64,000 nucleotides of DNA. Origin: DASSUW01 sp963792385 (GTDB taxonomy: Bacteria > Actinomycetota > Thermoleophilia > Solirubrobacterales > Solirubrobacteraceae). The number at the start of each line of letters is the position of its first letter. The stretch's first letter is position 1. A program made the position numbers and the translations under genes. Of this stretch, positions 60,659-64,000 are shown piece by piece. Where the stretch lies: NCBI GenBank assembly GCA_963792385.1, contig CAWBVZ010000002.1, forward strand, positions 1 to 64,000. The letters are read 5' to 3'. The notes beneath the pieces are model-generated. The model saw only the letters and a program-made list of their open reading frames with translations. It had not been told where the DNA came from and did no database searches.

Positions 60659-61873
60659 ATGACCCCGACGACCCAGCGCACGCTCTCCCCACGCGTCGCA
60701 TACGCCCTCGCCGCGGCCATCATCGGTCTTGCGTTGTTCGCGTCCGGCACGCCGTCCCCGCTGTACGGCATCTACAGCGATCTGTGGGGCTTCTCGCCGA
60801 TCGTCCTCACGCTCGTCTACGCGACCTACGCGTTCGGCGTGCTGACGACGCTGATCCTCGCCGGGCGCGTGTCCGACGATGTCGGCCGGCGACCGGTGCT
60901 GCTCGTAGCGCTCGGCACCCTGCTCGTCGCGACGGTCCTGTTCATGGTCGCCGATTCGGTCGTCTGGCTGTTCGTGGCCCGCGGGCTGCAGGGTCTCGCG
61001 ACCGGCCTGGCACTGGCGGCCGCGGCGGCGGCGCTGCTCGACCTCCATCCGCGCCGCGACATCGCCGGCGTCGGCCTCGCCAACGGCGTCGCGAGCGCCG
61101 CCGGGATGGGTCTCGGCGTCCTCGTTTCGGCCGCCCTCGTCGAGCTGCTGCCCGCGCCTCGCGTGCTGCCGTACGTGCTGCTGTTCGTGCTGTTCGCGAT
61201 CGCCTTCGCCGCCACGCTGCGGCTGCCGGAGCCGATCGCCGAGCGGTCGCGCCTGCGGCTGACGCCGCAGCGGCCGAGCGTGCCGCCCGTGGTGCGCCGG
61301 CCGTTCTTCCTCGCCGCGCTCGGCGTGCTCTCCTCGTGGTCGATCGCCGGTCTGTTCCTGTCGCTCGGGCCGCAGCTCTCGGCCGAGGTGTTCCACACCA
61401 ACAACCACCTCGTCGCGGGCGTCCCCGTGTTCGTGCTCGCCGGCTCCGCCGCCATCGCGCAGCTCGTGTTCGGCCGCAGCACGCCATGGCTCGGGGCCTC
61501 GCTCGGCTCGATCGCGCTCGCCATCGGGCTGCTCGTGATCGTGGCCGCTGCGGGGGAGAGCTCGAGCGCCCTGTTGCTGATCGGCGCCGTGATCGGCGGC
61601 GCCGGGTTCGGCGTCGCGTTCCTCGGCGCCCTGCGCGCGCTCTCGGTCGCCATTCCGCACGAGCACCGGGCCGAGGTGATGTCGGCGTTCTACGTGGTCG
61701 CGTACGCGTCGCTGTCGCTGCCCGCCGTGCTGGCCGGCGTGGTCGTCACCGACCTCGGCCTGCAGTCGACGTTCGAGATCTTCGGCAGCGTCGTCGCCGC
61801 CATCGCGCTCGCCGTCGCCTTCGAAGCTTGGCGCACTCGCCCGGTTCTTCGGCTGACTTTTGCCGAGAAATGA
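60659..61873 (+). CDS. MFS transporter
   Basis: 404 residues from the ATG at 60659, preceded by GAGAGG at 60644-60649; an upstream ATG at 60638 would add seven residues. Twelve hydrophobic segments are visible. The loop 2-3 signature reads GRVSDDVGRRPVLLV, close to the MFS motif A. Other landmarks: ARGLQGLATGLALAAAAAALLDL and, in the second half, GAGFGVAFLGALRALSVAIPHEHRAEVMSAFYVVAY. It resembles drug or sugar-like exporters, but the substrate cannot be named. The divergent ArsR gene suggests inducible efflux. Confidence 0.92.
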   Translation: MTPTTQRTLSPRVAYALAAAIIGLALFASGTPSPLYGIYSDLWGFSPIVLTLVYATYAFGVLTTLILAGRVSDDVGRRPVLLVALGTLLVATVLFMVADSVVWLFVARGLQGLATGLALAAAAAALLDLHPRRDIAGVGLANGVASAAGMGLGVLVSAALVELLPAPRVLPYVLLFVLFAIAFAATLRLPEPIAERSRLRLTPQRPSVPPVVRRPFFLAALGVLSSWSIAGLFLSLGPQLSAEVFHTNNHLVAGVPVFVLAGSAAIAQLVFGRSTPWLGASLGSIALAIGLLVIVAAAGESSSALLLIGAVIGGAGFGVAFLGALRALSVAIPHEHRAEVMSAFYVVAYASLSLPAVLAGVVVTDLGLQSTFEIFGSVVAAIALAVAFEAWRTRPVLRLTFAEK

Positions 61874-61944
61874 GCCAAAGACCCTTGACTTAGTTGTGAT
61901 ACCGGTCATATAACTCACCCCTCGCTGGCTCGGGAGGGGGAGAA

Positions 61945-64000
61945 ATGTGCCGTAGAAGGCTGCTGCTGCTGTGGTGTGTCGTCGCGGTGCTCGCGCCGGC
62001 AGCCTTCGCTTCGAGCGCATCCGCGCAGGCCGTCAGCCTTCCGGCCGTCGGTGCCGCGTGCGATGAGGCCACGCTCGGGCCGGACGAGAAGGTGCTCGTC
62101 TTCTCCGAGACCGCCGCGTTCCGGCACGACTCGATCCCGGCCGGCCGCACCGCGATCTGCGAGCTCGCGGGCGCGGACGGGATCGCCGTCGACTGGACCG
62201 AGGACTCGACGGCGTTCACGACGGACACGCTCGCCCAGTACGACGCCGTCGTCTTCCTCTCGACCACCGGCGACGTGCTGGACGCCGCCCAGCAGACCGC
62301 GTTCGAGGGCTACATCCGCGCCGGCGGCGGCTACGCCGGCATCCACGCGGCGTCGGACACCGAGTACGACTGGGCGTGGTACGGCGGCCTCGTCGGCGCG
62401 TACTTCGAGAGCCACCCGGCGAACCAGAACGCGACCGTCAAGGTCTCCGATCGCACGCACCCCTCGACCCGCGGGCTGCCGCAGCGCTGGCAGCGGTTCG
62501 ACGAGTGGTACTCGTTCCGCACCAACCCGCGCGGGAAGGTGCACGTGCTCGCCACGCTCGACGAGACCACCTACACGGGCGGCGTCGACGGCGTCGACCA
62601 CCCGACGGCGTGGTGCCAGAGCTACGACGGCGGGCGATCCTGGTACACCGGCGGCGGTCACACGAACGAGTCCTACGCCGAGCCGGCCTTCCGGCAGCAC
62701 ATCCTCGGCGGCATCAAGTGGGCGGCCGGCCTCGCCGCCGGCGAGTGCGCCGGCACCGTCTGGAGCAGCTTCGAGCGCGTGACGCTGGCCAAGACCGCCG
62801 CCGAGACGGGCGAGCCGATCGGCCTCGCCGTGCTCCCGGATCGTGGCGTGCTGCACACGTCCCGCGACGGGACCGTCCGCTACACGAACGCCGCCGGCGA
62901 CACGAAGGTGGCCGCGCAGATCCCCGTCTACAGCCACGACGAAGACGGCCTGCAGACGATCGCGATCGACCCCGACTTCTCCACCAACCACTGGGTCTAC
63001 GCCTACTACGCACCGCCGCTGAACACCCCCGGCGGCGACGCGCCGACCACCGGCACGCCCGCGCAGTTCGCCCCGTTCGACGGCAAGAACTACCTGTCGC
63101 GCTTCAAGTGGGACCCGCAGGCGCAGGAGCTCGTCCTGAGCAGCGAGCAGAAGCTGCTCGAGGTCGACCAGAACCGCGGCATCTGCTGCCACAACGGCGG
63201 CGACTTCGCGTGGGACGCGGCCGGCAACCTGTACCTCTCGACCGGCGACGACACGAACCCGTTCGAGTCCGACAACTACTCGCCGATCGACGAGCGCGCG
63301 AACCGCAACCCGGCGTTCGACGCCCAGCGCAGCGCGGCCAACACGAACGACCTGCGCGGCAAGGTGCTGCGGATCAAGCCCGACCCGGCCACGGCGACGT
63401 ACACGATCCCGGCCGGCAACCTGTTCGCGCCCGGCGAGGTCGGGACGCGCCCGGAGATCTACGCGATGGGCTTCCGCAACCCGTTCCGGATCTCCGTCGA
63501 CAAGGAGACGGGCTACGTCTACGTCGGCGACTACGGCCCGGACGCCGGCGCGCCGAGCCCGACCCGCGGGCCGGGCGGCCAGGTCGAGTTCAACGTGGTG
63601 CGCCAGGCCGGGAATCACGGCTGGCCGTACTGCACCGGCGACAACGACGCCTACTTCGACTACGACTTCGCGACCGGCCAGTCCGGCGCCCTGTTCAACT
63701 GCGCGGCACCGACCAACGCGTCGCCGCGCAACACCGGCAAGCAGACCCTGCCGACAACCACGCTCCCGGACATCTGGTACGGCGACGGCGGTCCGTGGGA
63801 GGGGGAGATGGCGCCCGGCGGGTCGGAGTCGCCGATGGGCGGGCCGGTCTACCACTACGACGCCTCGAACCCGTCCGAGACCAAGTTCCCGGAGGCGTAC
63901 GACGACCACTGGTTCCCGTACGAGTGGGGCCGCGGTTGGATCAAGGAGACCGCGCTCGACGCCGCCACGGGCGGCCCGCTCGAGGTCAGCCCGTTCCTCG
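61945..64000 (+). CDS. Secreted ThuA-glucose/sorbosone dehydrogenase fusion, 3' truncated
   Basis: The frame is open from the ATG at 61945 to the window end (685 residues so far), with a GGGAGGGGGAG ribosome site. A signal peptide (LLLLWCVVAVLAPAAFASSASA) is followed by a ThuA-like domain (about 45-265: VLVFSETAAFRHDSIPAGR, VVFLSTTGDVL, GGGYAGIHAASDTEYDW, AWCQSYDGGRSWYTGGGHT). From about 275 a glucose/sorbosone dehydrogenase beta-propeller begins (LAVLPDRGVLHTSRDGTVRY, YSHDEDGLQTIAIDPDFS, LRGKVLRIKPDPAT, IYAMGFRNPFRISVD, GQVEFNVVRQAGNHGWPYC). Such fusions are extracellular carbohydrate enzymes; further C-terminal domains (PKD, CBM) are common and would lie outside. A cysteine pair (GICCHNGG) is conserved in this group. 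Confidence 0.92.
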   Translation, partial: MCRRRLLLLWCVVAVLAPAAFASSASAQAVSLPAVGAACDEATLGPDEKVLVFSETAAFRHDSIPAGRTAICELAGADGIAVDWTEDSTAFTTDTLAQYDAVVFLSTTGDVLDAAQQTAFEGYIRAGGGYAGIHAASDTEYDWAWYGGLVGAYFESHPANQNATVKVSDRTHPSTRGLPQRWQRFDEWYSFRTNPRGKVHVLATLDETTYTGGVDGVDHPTAWCQSYDGGRSWYTGGGHTNESYAEPAFRQHILGGIKWAAGLAAGECAGTVWSSFERVTLAKTAAETGEPIGLAVLPDRGVLHTSRDGTVRYTNAAGDTKVAAQIPVYSHDEDGLQTIAIDPDFSTNHWVYAYYAPPLNTPGGDAPTTGTPAQFAPFDGKNYLSRFKWDPQAQELVLSSEQKLLEVDQNRGICCHNGGDFAWDAAGNLYLSTGDDTNPFESDNYSPIDERANRNPAFDAQRSAANTNDLRGKVLRIKPDPATATYTIPAGNLFAPGEVGTRPEIYAMGFRNPFRISVDKETGYVYVGDYGPDAGAPSPTRGPGGQVEFNVVRQAGNHGWPYCTGDNDAYFDYDFATGQSGALFNCAAPTNASPRNTGKQTLPTTTLPDIWYGDGGPWEGEMAPGGSESPMGGPVYHYDASNPSETKFPEAYDDHWFPYEWGRGWIKETALDAATGGPLEVSPFL

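Noticed and set aside
61915..63909. 664-residue open frame on the minus strand opposite the ThuA-dehydrogenase gene
   Set aside because: Composition is a mirror of the real gene (Val/Arg/Gly-rich) and no motif is present; the plus-strand protein has a signal peptide and two known domains.

Overview
The window is very GC-rich and gene-dense. It looks like a member of the Solirubrobacterales (Actinomycetota, Thermoleophilia). The reasons are the GC bias, GTG/TTG starts with 4-nt overlaps, a MurE with the DNPR motif of meso-diaminopimelate ligases, a division cluster without ftsA, Tad-type pilus genes, a split glycine decarboxylase (gcvPA/gcvPB) and a stand-alone LigD-type polymerase. The assignment is an inference from protein character; no rRNA or tRNA gene was seen.

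Layout. 1-21.4 kb: an extracellular nuclease (5' end cut off), a MOSC protein, GlpD, a secreted repeat protein, FolP, a degenerate Rho-like protein, two small unknown proteins, a membrane HD-GYP protein, two tandem secreted paralogues, then a Tad pilus block (response regulator, minimal histidine kinase, CpaB, CpaF, TadB, TadC) interrupted by an opposite-strand ABC1 kinase/hydrolase pair, and a DUF3352-like lipoprotein. 21.6-52.1 kb: the dcw (cell wall/division) cluster in the order mraZ-rsmH-ftsL-ftsI-[tetR-aidB-GNAT]-murE-murF-mraY-ridA-[block A]-murD-ftsW-murG-prepilin-[block B]-murC-ftsQ-ftsZ. 52.2-64 kb: a GGDEF/HD-GYP protein, the glycine cleavage operon gcvT-H-PA-PB, a LigD-type polymerase, a MITE-like element, a tail-collar protein, a divergent ArsR/MFS pair, and a secreted ThuA-sugar dehydrogenase fusion that runs off the end.

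Two stretches, block A (about 32.73-38.6 kb) and block B (about 42.69-48.76 kb), hold recognisable genes whose frames are broken every 50-200 bases by single-base indels. Both open with a run of G followed by GT-rich low-complexity sequence. The protein sequence stays conserved through the frame changes, so these are most likely uncorrected sequence filling assembly gaps rather than true pseudogenes. Scattered indels also hit murD, ftsW, the prepilin and the start of murC.

The best regulatory signals are in those blocks. Block B is a self-contained glycerol/dihydroxyacetone regulon: glpF-dhaK-dhaL-enzyme I converging on dhaM-HPr, with an IclR-family regulator divergent from dhaM, and matching palindromic operators in front of both transcription units. 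Block A has a small HTH protein and a stand-alone Clp-N-domain protein behind a 50-bp near-perfect palindrome that contains -35 and -10 elements and abuts the start codon, which suggests leaderless, autoregulated expression. Upstream of mraZ, two TGGGG boxes with 10-nt period lie between the -35 and -10 elements, matching MraZ autoregulation, and are followed by two strong hairpins.
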